Positions 45,634-55,014 of a stretch of 64,000 nucleotides of DNA are shown here, in pieces. The stretch lies in the NCBI RefSeq assembly GCF_004115155.1, contig NZ_RDSM01000007.1, positions 62,001 through 126,000 of the forward strand, in the 5' to 3' direction. Origin of the DNA: Granulicella sibirica (lineage in GTDB: Bacteria; Acidobacteriota; Terriglobia; Terriglobales; Acidobacteriaceae). Made by a program: the position numbers and the translations under genes. The notes below the pieces were generated by a model. It had not been told where the DNA came from and searched no databases. It saw nothing but the letters and a program-made list of their open reading frames with translations. Numbering within the stretch: position 1 is the first letter of the stretch; every line of letters begins with the position of its first letter.

Positions 45634-47066
45634 TGGCGTAGTACTCCTTCTGCGGACTTCCACTTACGTATGTCGGTGAAATGGCCGGTGATGGCGGCGG
45701 CGGCGGCCATTTCAGGGCTTACGAGGTGGGTGCGGCCTCCGCGACCCTGGCGGCCTTCGAAGTTGCGGTTGCTTGTGGAGGCGCAGCGTTCGCCGGGCTG
45801 CAGGATGTCGGGGTTCATGCCCAGGCACATGGAGCAGCCCGGCTCGCGCCACTCGAAGCCTGCATTTTTGAATACAATGTCGAGACCCTCTTCTTCAGCC
45901 TGGCGCTTGACCTGTTGCGAGCCGGGAACGACCATCGCGCGAATCTTCGTGGCGATGTGGTGGCCCCTTACCACGGCGGCTGCGGCGCGCAAATCTTCGA
46001 TCCGGCCGTTGGTGCAGGAGCCGATGAAGACCGTATCGATCGTTATTTCTTCCATGTGCATGCCGGGCTTCAGGTCCATGTACTCGTATGCGCTGGCGAA
46101 GCTCTTACGGTCGGCGTCGGACTTCGCATCTTCGAGCGAGGGCACCTTTCCGTCAATCGTCGCGTGCATGCCGGGAGACGTGCCCCAGGTTACGGCAGGT
46201 ACGAGTGTTGAAGCGTCAACGTGGAGTTCGCGGTCGAAGATGGCACCTTCGTCGGTGGGCAGCGTCTTCCAGTGGGCGACGGCTTGTTCCCATGCTTCGC
46301 CTTGTGGCGAGAAGCGGCGACTTTTTAGATATTCGAAGGTCGTCTCGTCGGGAGCGATCATGCCGGCGCGCGCACCTGCTTCGATGCTCATGTTACAGAT
46401 TGTCATGCGACCTTCCATGCTGAGCGCGCGGATGGAGCAGCCCGCGTACTCGATCACGTGGCCCGTAGCGCCGTCGGTGCCGATCTTGCCGATGATATAG
46501 AGGATAATGTCCTTGGCTGTGACGCCGAAGGGCAGGTCCCCCTCGACGTTGATACGGAAGGTCTTGGGTTTGGTCAGCGGCAGCGTCTGCGTTGCCATTA
46601 CATGCTCGACCTCAGACGTGCCAATGCCGAAGGCCAGTGCGCCAAAAGCGCCGTGTGTTGAGGTGTGCGAGTCGCCGCAGACGATTGTTATGCCGGGCTT
46701 GGTGGCACCGAGCTCGGGTCCTATCATGTGGACGATCCCCTGCGACGCATCCTGCACGTCAAAGAATTCAATGCCGAAGTCAGTGCAGTTCTTACGGAGC
46801 GTCTGCACCTGCTTCGACGCGATCTGGTCGATGATGTGCAGCCGGTCCTCGACACTGGTGGTGGGTACATTGTGATCCACCGTGGCGATGTGCCGCTCTG
46901 GGTGACGCAACTTACGGCCAGCCAGGCGTAGTCCTTCAAATGCCTGTGGCGACGTCACTTCATGCACTAGTTGCAGGTCGATATAGAGGAGTGGCGGCTC
47001 GCCTACCGGTTCGACGACTAGGTGTTGTTGCCAGATTTTTTCAAACAGTGTTCTTGGTTCGCTCAT
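45630..47066 (-). CDS. leuC: 3-isopropylmalate dehydratase large subunit
   Basis: 478 residues of the aconitase superfamily. It opens with [11 protein letters not shown] and contains [20 protein letters not shown], the cluster-binding cysteines in [13 protein letters not shown] and the pair in [11 protein letters not shown], and the 'NRNFEGRQG' near the C-terminus. It binds a [4Fe-4S] cluster and catalyses the isomerase step of leucine synthesis with LeuD. Second gene of the leuB-leuC-leuD order, 161 bases after leuB. Confidence 0.96.
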   Translation of the reverse strand: MSEPRTLFEKIWQQHLVVEPVGEPPLLYIDLQLVHEVTSPQAFEGLRLAGRKLRHPERHIATVDHNVPTTSVEDRLHIIDQIASKQVQTLRKNCTDFGIEFFDVQDASQGIVHMIGPELGATKPGITIVCGDSHTSTHGAFGALAFGIGTSEVEHVMATQTLPLTKPKTFRINVEGDLPFGVTAKDIILYIIGKIGTDGATGHVIEYAGCSIRALSMEGRMTICNMSIEAGARAGMIAPDETTFEYLKSRRFSPQGEAWEQAVAHWKTLPTDEGAIFDRELHVDASTLVPAVTWGTSPGMHATIDGKVPSLEDAKSDADRKSFASAYEYMDLKPGMHMEEITIDTVFIGSCTNGRIEDLRAAAAVVRGHHIATKIRAMVVPGSQQVKRQAEEEGLDIVFKNAGFEWREPGCSMCLGMNPDILQPGERCASTSNRNFEGRQGRGGRTHLVSPEMAAAAAITGHFTDIRKWKSAEGVLRQ

Positions 47067-47227
47067 CTTCCCTCATTGTGAGTAGTGCAGTGGTAGCGCG
47101 GAGGCTGCCGAATTCAGATTTGACCGGACTTATCTTCGCTGAAGCAAGTACTACGTCGCGCTTCACGCTCCGACAGCAGTCGGAATAATATGGTCGGTGG
47201 CTGTTGGCTGAAGCGCAAAAGGGTACG

Positions 47228-48334
47228 CTACAAGGCCGACAAGGTCGCTGCCAAGTTTGCCTTGACGAGGTCGACGAGGAGTCTTCCCATCAACTGCGTG
47301 TCGACGGCATGTTGACCGTCCACGTTGCGGCTTAAAATGTCAGGGGTGCGGTACCCAGCTTCGAGCACCTGAACCACAGCGTCTTCGATGCCCTTTGCTT
47401 CGGTCTCCAGACCGCCAGAAATGCGCAGCATCATCGCTGCGGTAAGGATGGTGCCGATGGGATTGGCCTTGCCCTGGCCGGCGATATCGGGCGCGGAGCC
47501 GTGTATGGGCTCATAGAGGTTGACCTTGCCGCCGACCGTGGCTGAGGGCAGCATGCCGAGTGAGCCGGTGATGACCCCGCTCTCGTCGGAGAGGATGTCA
47601 CCGAAGAGGTTTTCGGTAAGGACCACATCGAAATCGCGTGGACGCGTCATGAGGTGGATGGCCATCGAGTCGACAAGCTGATGCTCGACCGTGACGTTCG
47701 GATACTCGTTCGCGACCTGATCGACGACGAAACGCCACATCTGCGAGCACTCGAGTACGTTGGCCTTATCTACGCTGGTGAGCTTTTTCTTCGGGCGCTT
47801 GGCTGCAATATCGAAGGCAATCCTTGCAACTCGCTCGACCTCATCCTGCGTGTAGACCATGGTGTTGTGAGCGCGGCGGAGTTGCTTGTCCCACAAGCGT
47901 GGTTCACCGAAGTAGAGGCCACCGAGAAGTTCACGCACAAACATTATGTCGGCGCCTTCGGTTATCTCGTGGCGTAACGGGCTGTTGTTGGCGAGTGCCT
48001 TGTAGGCGATCGCAGGACGCAGATTGGCGAATCCGCCGAGTTCAGCGCGAATCTTGAGCAGGCCGGCTTCGGGGCGCTCGCTGGGGGCTAGCTTGTTGAA
48101 CTTGTTATCACCTACCGCGCCAAGCAGTGCGGCATCGCAGGTGAGTGCTTTCTGCAGGGTCTCGTTGGGTAGGGGCGTGCCGTGCGCGTCGATGCCCGCG
48201 CCGCCGATGAGCAATGGCATGTACTCGAAGGTGTGTCCGCCGACCTCCCCAACGGCATCAAGGACGTTGACCGCCTCTTGGATGACCTCCGGGCCAATGC
48301 CGTCACCTGCTAGTAGTGCAATTCTAAGGTGCAT
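47228..48334 (-). CDS. leuB: 3-isopropylmalate dehydrogenase
   Basis: 368 residues. The opening LRIALLAGDGIGPEVIQEAV, 'MFVRELLGGLYFGEPR', 'KANVLECSQMWRFVVD' and the metal/NAD site 'TENLFGDILSDESGVITGSL' with 'YEPIHGSAPDIAGQGKANPI' are diagnostic. It oxidatively decarboxylates 3-isopropylmalate with NAD. First gene of the leuBCD run; leuA is not in the window. No T-box or attenuator is seen upstream. Confidence 0.96.
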   Translation of the reverse strand: MHLRIALLAGDGIGPEVIQEAVNVLDAVGEVGGHTFEYMPLLIGGAGIDAHGTPLPNETLQKALTCDAALLGAVGDNKFNKLAPSERPEAGLLKIRAELGGFANLRPAIAYKALANNSPLRHEITEGADIMFVRELLGGLYFGEPRLWDKQLRRAHNTMVYTQDEVERVARIAFDIAAKRPKKKLTSVDKANVLECSQMWRFVVDQVANEYPNVTVEHQLVDSMAIHLMTRPRDFDVVLTENLFGDILSDESGVITGSLGMLPSATVGGKVNLYEPIHGSAPDIAGQGKANPIGTILTAAMMLRISGGLETEAKGIEDAVVQVLEAGYRTPDILSRNVDGQHAVDTQLMGRLLVDLVKANLAATLSAL

Positions 48335-48446
48335 TGATTATCCTTCAGGCGCTTAGGTGCGTGAGATTCCCTGGGTTTTCTGCGTTGCAAAATGGACGCG
48401 TCTGAAGCTTCATTGCATCTACTTCATACCTTGGTCATCCCAAACG

Positions 48447-48600
48447 ATTCTCAAAGTTAGATGCGCGTAAAGAGTAGTGTCACCGCTCGATTCTGCCACA
48501 ATGCATGCTGCATCGGTCAAAAGTGAATACATGGGTCAGTCCCACTTAGAACAAAACAAAATGCGCTCACTACTCGGCGAGTAGTCAACTTGAATGACTC
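48447..48600. repeat. Dispersed repeat, copy 1
   Basis: About 150 bases related to 56537-56690: both contain GTGTCAC-GCTCGATTCTGCCA (48477-48498 here) and GGGTCAGTCCCAC, with roughly three-quarters of bases shared. It is non-coding and may be an end of an IS21-type or other transposon, but no transposase is attached. It lies in the 550-base gap between leuB and the M28 peptidase gene, which otherwise holds no supported gene. Confidence 0.6.
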
Positions 48601-48888
48601 GCGTCAGGAACCGACCGCTTTGACCCGACACCGCGCGTGTCTACTACCACCCGGCGTGCCGATTGGGACAACATCAGCGCAATAAGTGACAAGTGCTTGC
48701 GATCAAGCCATCGATAGCTTTTCTCTCGTCGTCAAACAGTTTCGTAGTCCAGAAGTATTTTGATATTTGCTCTTACCGCTTCATGCACCGGCGGCACTAA
48801 ATACTCTAGCCATACCTAAACCGGAACTTGAGCGGGCCACTTCGACTCAAGAAGTTCATCGCCTCATCCTAGGGAGAGAATCGCCGCA

Positions 48889-50646
48889 ATGGTAATTGGA
48901 AGTAGTTGTAAGTTTTTTTCCTGTCCATTCTTGATCACGGGTTTTTTCTTATCGATCTCGATCCCGGCTACGAGATTTGTTGAAGCACAGCGCGTGGCTG
49001 ATCCGGTCCGCGCCGGCGAGCCTACAGCGACCACACCGGAAAAGCTCGATCTCGGTATGTACTCGCGCATTCGCGACGAGGAGTTCAATCACTCGCATGT
49101 CATAGAGTATGCAGGCGGCCTCTCGGATGACATCGGCCCGCGTCTTTCAGGTTCGCCTGCGATGATGCGTGCGGATGATTGGGCACGCAGTCAGCTCACG
49201 ACTATGGGCTGCAAGAATGTACGGCATGAAAGCTGGGGCGAGTTCGGCATGGCATGGACACAGATAAACACGTCCTTGGCGCTGGTCAAGCCCGCGAACA
49301 GCGTTTTCGTAGCGCAAGCGACTCCGTGGTCGCCCTCGACAAACGGCACGGTAAACGCGGAGGTGGTCCATCTGACCGAGCTGACGTCGGAAAATGACCT
49401 GGCACGTTGGAAGGGCATGCTCAAAGGCAGAATCGTGCTCTATGAACAAGCACCCTTCGATGCCAATCAGGGTCCGGAGATGGTGCACGATACAGCCGAA
49501 AAACTTGCGGAGATCGCTCAGTATCCGCTGAACGGCGACATGAACGATCAGTATGCAACCACACCGGCCATGCTGGCTCTTTACCGGAAGTTTTTCCAGA
49601 GCATTGCCTTCCGCGAACACGTTGGAAAGTTTTTTGCGGACGAAGGTGTTGTCGCGGTCTTGATTCCCGGTGGTTCCGACGGCGCTCTCCATGTCGATAT
49701 CTTCGATAGCCTTGGAATGTCGGTATATCGCGCCGATCATAAGCAACCGATCCCGGAGGCCGTCGTCACGACGCAAGCTTGGGGGCGGATGCAGAGGCTT
49801 CTGGATAACAAGGTTCCTGTAACGGTCAGCCTCAACATTGCCACGCACTTTGGTGATGAGCACGTACCGGGCTACAACGTCCTTGCAGAAATCCCAGGCA
49901 CCGATCCCAAACTCAAAGATGAGGTTGTGATGGTCGGCGGTCATTTGGATAGTTGGTATGCCGGCACAGGCGCGACGGACAATGGTGCGGGTGTAGCTGT
50001 GGCCATCGAGGCAATGCGTGTCCTCAACGCTCTGCACGTGCAGCCACGCCGAACCATTCGAATCGCACTTTGGAGTGGTGAGGAGCAAGGTGTCCTTGGA
50101 TCTCAGGCCTATGTTGCCAAGCATTTTGCGGACATACATTTTTCGTCCAGCCCTGATGATGCGGCTACCGTGAACATCGTGAAGCCGATCGTCGCTCCTC
50201 CTACCGCAAAATTCGAAGGAGCCTTGCTCGATGCGTACTACAACATGGATGACGGTACCGGGAAGCTACTGGGCATCTATACCGAAGGAAACCAAGGTGT
50301 GAGCGATATCTTTTCCCAGTGGATGAAGCCCTTGGGCGATCTGGGCCTAACCACGATCAGCACGCGCAACTTTGGAGCCACCGATCATGCCGCCTTTCAA
50401 CTGGCTGGCCTGCCGGGTTTTCAGTTCATTCAGGATCCACGGGACTACGTCAGCCGCACACACCATACGTCACTGGATACCTATGAGCACCTCAGTGAGC
50501 CGGATCTTAAGCAGGCAGCCGTGATCGAGGCTATTTTCTTGTACAACACCGCGATGCGAGACACCATGCTGCCCCGACCGGCGCTTACAATCGGAACCGA
50601 AGCTCCCGCCCATCTGAAGGATATTTACCCCGATGCAACGAAATGA
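48889..50646 (+). CDS. M28 family secreted metallopeptidase (PA-domain carboxypeptidase Q-like)
   Basis: 585 residues. N-terminal hydrophobic signal (FLITGFFLSISIPATRF). The zinc ligands of M28 are visible: VMVGGHLDSWYAGTGATDNG (His, Asp), LWSGEEQGVLG (Glu), YYNMDDGTG (Asp) and YVSRTHHTSLDTYEHL (His). The middle region carries a protease-associated insert. It would hydrolyse peptides in the periplasm or outside the cell using two zinc ions. Length and motifs are complete. It stands alone, followed by a 337-base gap. Confidence 0.92.
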   Translation: MVIGSSCKFFSCPFLITGFFLSISIPATRFVEAQRVADPVRAGEPTATTPEKLDLGMYSRIRDEEFNHSHVIEYAGGLSDDIGPRLSGSPAMMRADDWARSQLTTMGCKNVRHESWGEFGMAWTQINTSLALVKPANSVFVAQATPWSPSTNGTVNAEVVHLTELTSENDLARWKGMLKGRIVLYEQAPFDANQGPEMVHDTAEKLAEIAQYPLNGDMNDQYATTPAMLALYRKFFQSIAFREHVGKFFADEGVVAVLIPGGSDGALHVDIFDSLGMSVYRADHKQPIPEAVVTTQAWGRMQRLLDNKVPVTVSLNIATHFGDEHVPGYNVLAEIPGTDPKLKDEVVMVGGHLDSWYAGTGATDNGAGVAVAIEAMRVLNALHVQPRRTIRIALWSGEEQGVLGSQAYVAKHFADIHFSSSPDDAATVNIVKPIVAPPTAKFEGALLDAYYNMDDGTGKLLGIYTEGNQGVSDIFSQWMKPLGDLGLTTISTRNFGATDHAAFQLAGLPGFQFIQDPRDYVSRTHHTSLDTYEHLSEPDLKQAAVIEAIFLYNTAMRDTMLPRPALTIGTEAPAHLKDIYPDATK

Positions 50647-50983
50647 GGAGAGAGTGTAAATAACATCTCTCCCGCGTATCAGCAGCATTGCGGGCCGCCC
50701 ACAGCTTAAGATTTGTGCCGTGGATTTTGACTTTTGACAAGCATTCAGAGCCTCCCTCCCAATTGTTTAAGACACACGCAAGTGAAGATTTGCATGAGTC
50801 AAGACCTGATCGGCCTCGCTATTTCTGTACCAGGTGAAATGTTGGTCTTCTACCAAAACTGATCTGAATAAGGGGAGGCTTTGGATGAGGAAGATGCGTT
50901 TTTCTGTGGAACAGATCACAGAATGAGAGGTGGCCACGGCCACGTGGACCAGAACATAAGCTCAGTGGGAAATGATCTAGTCA

Positions 50984-51913
50984 ATGCAGATATCAGAAAC
51001 AGACACCGTTGCGACGTGCAAGAAGACTCGGGCCATCCGCGAGTTTATGCGCGGCAAGTCTCAGCTTATGTTTTCAAGCCGTGGCCTAGGCTGGGCCGGC
51101 CTTCTCTTGGAGCAGCATCAGTTTCCTGCCGGCGAGTGGCCAGCGTCGGAGTTGAGTGGCTTAGTTCTTTGTCTGTGGAACAATGCGGAGACGCTCCGCT
51201 GCGATCACCCAGATGTCAATGGAAACTTTGTACCTAAGCTTGTTCACCCCGGCACCCTGTCCCTTTACACAGCTGGTGCTCTTCCAGCAGTGCGTCCGAG
51301 CTGTCCTACCTACGGTCTTATTTGTGCCTTAGACCCGGACTTCAAGCATGAGATCTCGCAAGAGATCCTAAATGAGAGCAACACGCGTAGCGTGGCAGAT
51401 GGCGTCATCTCTCAGGACAAGCGTTGTTTTATGGATAAGCCTTTGCAGCACACTCTCGAAAAGTTGAGCGACGAAGCGAGGCGTGGCGGACACTCTGGTC
51501 GCCTTTATGCAAATCGTTTGATTCGTTCCCTCCGAACACGGCTGTTTGATATAACCCGCGGGGCGAGCGGAGGAGTATGGTTGAAAAACAAAATAGATGC
51601 CGACACGTTGCGTCGTCTAAGTAATCGCTTGGAGACAACACCGGAGACCAATCTGGATTTGCACACACTGGCAACTGAGATCGGCTACAGCAAACGGCAT
51701 CTGCTACGCTCTTTCCGTTCAAATACAGGTCGTTCTCCACATCAATACGTACTGGATCTGCGGATGGAAAAAGCTCGCCGACTGATGGTGAAGCCCGCTC
51801 TGAACCTAATTGACATTGCCCTGGACTGTGGGTTTGCCAGCCAGGCTCACTTCACCTACGCATTTCGTCAAAAGTTGGGCCTAACGCCGAGCGAGTATCG
51901 CCGTAGGCTTTGA
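50984..51913 (+). CDS. AraC family transcriptional regulator
   Basis: 309 residues. The last ~100 residues hold two helix-turn-helices ('DLHTLATEIGYSKRHLLRSF', 'LNLIDIALDCGFASQAHFTYAFRQKLGLTPSEYRR'). The N-terminus is a cupin-like sensor of low similarity to known ones. It is 51 bases before the DUF418 gene and codirectional, so the two may be cotranscribed. The 337 bases upstream (50647-50983) hold no gene; the promoter should be there. Confidence 0.85.
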   Translation: MQISETDTVATCKKTRAIREFMRGKSQLMFSSRGLGWAGLLLEQHQFPAGEWPASELSGLVLCLWNNAETLRCDHPDVNGNFVPKLVHPGTLSLYTAGALPAVRPSCPTYGLICALDPDFKHEISQEILNESNTRSVADGVISQDKRCFMDKPLQHTLEKLSDEARRGGHSGRLYANRLIRSLRTRLFDITRGASGGVWLKNKIDADTLRRLSNRLETTPETNLDLHTLATEIGYSKRHLLRSFRSNTGRSPHQYVLDLRMEKARRLMVKPALNLIDIALDCGFASQAHFTYAFRQKLGLTPSEYRRRL

Positions 51914-51964
51914 TGGCGTTTTTACGAAAGTGATGGCTCCGCCGAACGGATAGTCTTACGGCAG

Positions 51965-53356
51965 ATGCCCGATAAGAACTTTACTTCCATTTCAATCGAA
52001 CCGCTGCCACCTGGGACGCCCGAAGTAGAGGCTGGACCGACTGAGGCTCCCGTACATCAGACCCAACGCCTACCAACACTAGACGTCCTTCGGGGCGTAG
52101 CTTTACTGGGCATCCTCATGCTTAATATAGAGGACTTTGCGGGACCTGAGTCTCTTTGGGACATTCCCACAGGCCTACCCCGTCCCGCTTTCAGCGGCTG
52201 GCATGCCTGGATCGACTACACCATTGTCGTGCTCAAGTGGATGTTTGCTGAAGGCAAGATGCGAAGCATGTTCTCCATCCTCTTCGGCGCGGGCGTGGTG
52301 CTACTGACAGAGCGACTTGAAAAGCGCTCCGCTCTAAGGCGCGCGAGGAGCATTTACTACCGCCGTAATCTATGGCTTCTCGTCTTTGGTGTTTGCCACG
52401 GCTTTATCCTGTGGTTCGGGGATATCCTGATCGACTATTCAGCGATGGCACTAATCTTCCTTTACCCGCTGCGCCGCCTCGGCGCCCGTATGCTGCTTAT
52501 GTTGGGTCTCATCCTCTGGCTGGTAGGTGGAACGTTCGGCAGTACACGGGCATTTGATGTAACCGCGACGTTGCGCACAGAGAGTCAGCTTAACGCTGCC
52601 AAAGCCGCTGGCACCTCCGCGACGGTTGCACAGCGAGCGCTCTTAGAGGACGCTTCAAAACGTCAACAAGCGGGTGCAGCAGCCATTCAAGAGACTCTAC
52701 GGACCCGCCGGTTGGGTTTTCTGGCTGGATGGCCGACCAGAGTCACCACGGAAGTGGCGATACTCAAACTGAAGTTTCCAAGCTTCTGGTTTCTTGAGTG
52801 GCTCGGTGCCATGGTCACTGGAATGGGTCTCTACAAATCTGGATACTTGACCAACAAGCTTCCGGTCCAGGCATATCTTTCATTAGTGATTGCCGGCTAT
52901 GCTCTCGCTCTTCCGCTCGTTCTCTTCGGGATTTGGCAAGTCTTTAAGTCAGGCTTCGCGGTCGCTGCCTTTGACCGATGGCTGGCCATTCCTTACACCG
53001 CAGAGGTGTTAGCGGGAACGCTCGCCAACACTTCGATTCTGCTGCTTCTGGTCAGAAGCGGGCATTTGCGGAGCACTCTTGAGCGAGTCGCCTTTGTTGG
53101 TCGTACTGCCTTCAGCAACTACATCCTCACCACCATTCTCTGCCAGTTCCTTTTTGCCTGGGGTCCATGGAAACTATACGGCAAACTTGAATACTACCAG
53201 TGGTACGTCGTAGTTGCGGTTATCTGGGCATTGAACCTGATCGCTAGTTCTCTGTGGCTGCGTGTCTTCGCGTTCGGCCCGCTGGAATGGCTATGGCGCT
53301 CCCTGACTTACTGGAAACGTCAGCCGATGCTACTCACTACAAGTAGACAAAGATAA
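51965..53356 (+). CDS. DUF418 membrane protein
   Basis: 463 residues with about ten hydrophobic helices. The first one follows RLPTLDVLRGVALLGILMLN, the classic DUF418/DUF405 opening. The C-terminal domain includes AFSNYILTTILCQFLFAWG and 'LWLRVFAFGPLEWLWRSLTY', also typical. Family proteins (YeiB-like) are inner-membrane proteins of unknown function, possibly acyl-transfer or transport related. Codirectional with the AraC gene upstream. Confidence 0.92.
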   Translation: MPDKNFTSISIEPLPPGTPEVEAGPTEAPVHQTQRLPTLDVLRGVALLGILMLNIEDFAGPESLWDIPTGLPRPAFSGWHAWIDYTIVVLKWMFAEGKMRSMFSILFGAGVVLLTERLEKRSALRRARSIYYRRNLWLLVFGVCHGFILWFGDILIDYSAMALIFLYPLRRLGARMLLMLGLILWLVGGTFGSTRAFDVTATLRTESQLNAAKAAGTSATVAQRALLEDASKRQQAGAAAIQETLRTRRLGFLAGWPTRVTTEVAILKLKFPSFWFLEWLGAMVTGMGLYKSGYLTNKLPVQAYLSLVIAGYALALPLVLFGIWQVFKSGFAVAAFDRWLAIPYTAEVLAGTLANTSILLLLVRSGHLRSTLERVAFVGRTAFSNYILTTILCQFLFAWGPWKLYGKLEYYQWYVVVAVIWALNLIASSLWLRVFAFGPLEWLWRSLTYWKRQPMLLTTSRQR

Positions 53357-53439
53357 GCGCGGAAGGCTAACTGCAAAGACCAGGTTCACATTGACTCTGA
53401 ACATTTTGGGCGGGCGCGATCATAAACCACACACAATAC

Positions 53440-53673
53440 CCAAGTGTGCCGCCGCGCTTGGTTTACGCGGTAACCGATGTTGGGATGACACTCCGGGGGG
53501 CGCTGATTCCCCTTCATTGCTGGGCGGTGGTAATTAGGCAGGCCATCCTCGAGAACCTCCCTAAAGTCAGGCAAGCTGCAATTGCTGATTTGGAAGCTAT
53601 CTTACGTTCTGCACTTCCGTGGTGGAACATGGAAAGAGGGTTCCCGACACCGAAACTTACCGTCACTTTCTGA
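53440..53673 (+). pseudogene. HxlR-type HTH regulator, C-terminal fragment
   Basis: The frame VPPRLVYAVTDVGMTLRGAL followed by 'IPLHCWAVVIRQAILENLP' matches the winged-helix wing and C-terminal helix of HxlR regulators ('PPRVEYxLTxxGxSLxPxLxxLxxW'). The recognition helix at the N-terminal side is missing, so this is a truncated relic. It is 112 bases upstream of the cupin gene, which may once have been its target. Confidence 0.5.
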
Positions 53674-53784
53674 CAACTACGCCGCTGCGAGCGACAAAGG
53701 CCAGTAGATGGGGAGCAGTTCTGAAGCTGTTAGCCGTCTGACGAAGCAGTCACATCATTGCAGTTCTAACACTAAGGAGATTGG

Positions 53785-54297
53785 ATGAAGCCTCAAGACG
53801 TCGTCGTGGACACGAATGCAGTAACAATGCAGGAAACCGGGCATTCCGGGATTCAATTTCTGGCATCACCAGAACTCACGGGTTCGCGCTCCCTTGCGTT
53901 CTTGCGGGGTACTGTCGAAGGGGGCGGGAATATTCACCTCCATGCACATGCTGATACGGAATGCTTTTACATTCTTGAAGGTGAGATGGAGATGTATCAG
54001 GATCTTGGGGGAAAGGGGGCCTGGCAAAAAGTACGCCAAGGTGAACTTGCCTTGATCGGCAGCAATGTGAAGCACGCCTGGCGAAATAGCTCTTCTCTTC
54101 CCTGCGTCTGTCTCATCATTACGGGAGGCGATGTGTTTCGATATCTCTTGGAGGTCATTGAGTACCGCAAAAATGCTCTGCAACAAGGAACACCGCCACA
54201 GGCCATGCTAAAAAAGATAAAAGATCTCGCCACGGAAACTCATGGTTGGTTCGCCACGCCTGAGGAGAATGCAGCGATTGGGCTCAAGTTCGGTTAA
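53785..54297 (+). CDS. Cupin-domain protein
   Basis: 170 residues. A single cupin barrel: IHLHAHADTECFYILEGEME (motif 1, two or three His and a Glu) and later 'ELALIGSNVKHAWRNSSS' (motif 2 His). This predicts a metal-binding pocket, for example a dioxygenase or isomerase, or simply a ligand-binding cupin. AAGGAGATTGG precedes the ATG. The C-terminal 60 residues are helical. No signal peptide. Confidence 0.85.
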   Translation: MKPQDVVVDTNAVTMQETGHSGIQFLASPELTGSRSLAFLRGTVEGGGNIHLHAHADTECFYILEGEMEMYQDLGGKGAWQKVRQGELALIGSNVKHAWRNSSSLPCVCLIITGGDVFRYLLEVIEYRKNALQQGTPPQAMLKKIKDLATETHGWFATPEENAAIGLKFG

Positions 54298-54624
54298 GGA
54301 TGGCTGTCGGCTGGTCTCGCCACGCCGAACCGACATGCGGGTGATCTTGAAATCGTGTCAGTGACTTTGGGGCACATCACCCGCGCGCGGAAAAGTCGCT
54401 CTGACCGAATCTCGTAGGATCCAAGAGCGTGGGCAGGAAGAATCCAGCATCGACCGCGTTTCATGAGCAGCAAAGGTCTACACAGATCAAGTCTAACGAC
54501 GATGGAGCGACTGCCGAAAACCTGTGTCCGCGATCAGTCTGGCGGGCCCGCTCGGTCTCGCCGAACTCGCCAGCGTCCGCACCATCTAGGAATCAATCAC
54601 TGAATGTTGTTGAGGCATTCGTAT

Positions 54625-54792
54625 TTATAGTATGACGCTCAGGAATCGAGATTTGTTGGGAACGAACGCCCTGTGGCATCCCTCGCAATAGGCCAAATGA
54701 ATTTGCAGCACAGCCCAATCTTCTTCGGAGATTACTCCTGAATGGAAGATTCGGCCCAGTGCCGCCAATTCGGCGTGCATCTTGGATGTCAT
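54625..54792 (-). CDS. Small orphan zinc-finger protein (55 aa, anti-sigma-like)
   Basis: A short minus-strand gene: MTSKMHAELAALGRIFHSG, then ISEEDWAVLQIHLAYCEGCH. The HxxxCxxC segment (HLAYCEGC) is the core of the zf-HC2 anti-sigma-factor zinc finger, but there is no membrane segment, and no sigma factor is adjacent. GGAGGT at 54799-54804 sits 6 bases before the chosen ATG; a second ATG at 54798 abuts it. Tiny cytoplasmic zinc-finger proteins of this kind could bind an extracytoplasmic-function sigma factor elsewhere. Confidence 0.6.
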   Translation of the reverse strand: MTSKMHAELAALGRIFHSGVISEEDWAVLQIHLAYCEGCHRAFVPNKSRFLSVIL

Positions 54793-55014
54793 AGTCATAC
54801 CTCCGTTCAGAACCGTAGGTCACTGGGACCACGCGTTTGTTCCGATCGCCGAGGCCATCGACGCTAAATGCAACGAATTCTTCCCGGTGTGACCACACTT
54901 ACTTCGAGAGCAGCCCTGAATACGGTCTCCTGTATTCACGGCCGTTCCGAAGCATAGTCATTTTGTGGACCGCTTTTCTCTGTGTCATACGTCTGCCGAG
55001 GATGGGTATCTCCG

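Noticed and set aside
47080..47105. tRNA-like D-arm phrase (AGTGCAGTGGTAGCGC) between leuB and leuC
   Set aside because: No acceptor stem, anticodon arm or T-arm consensus follows; it is a chance match.
49147..50139. 330-codon minus-strand ORF
   Set aside because: Antisense to the M28 peptidase with complete zinc motifs; composition is atypical for a protein.
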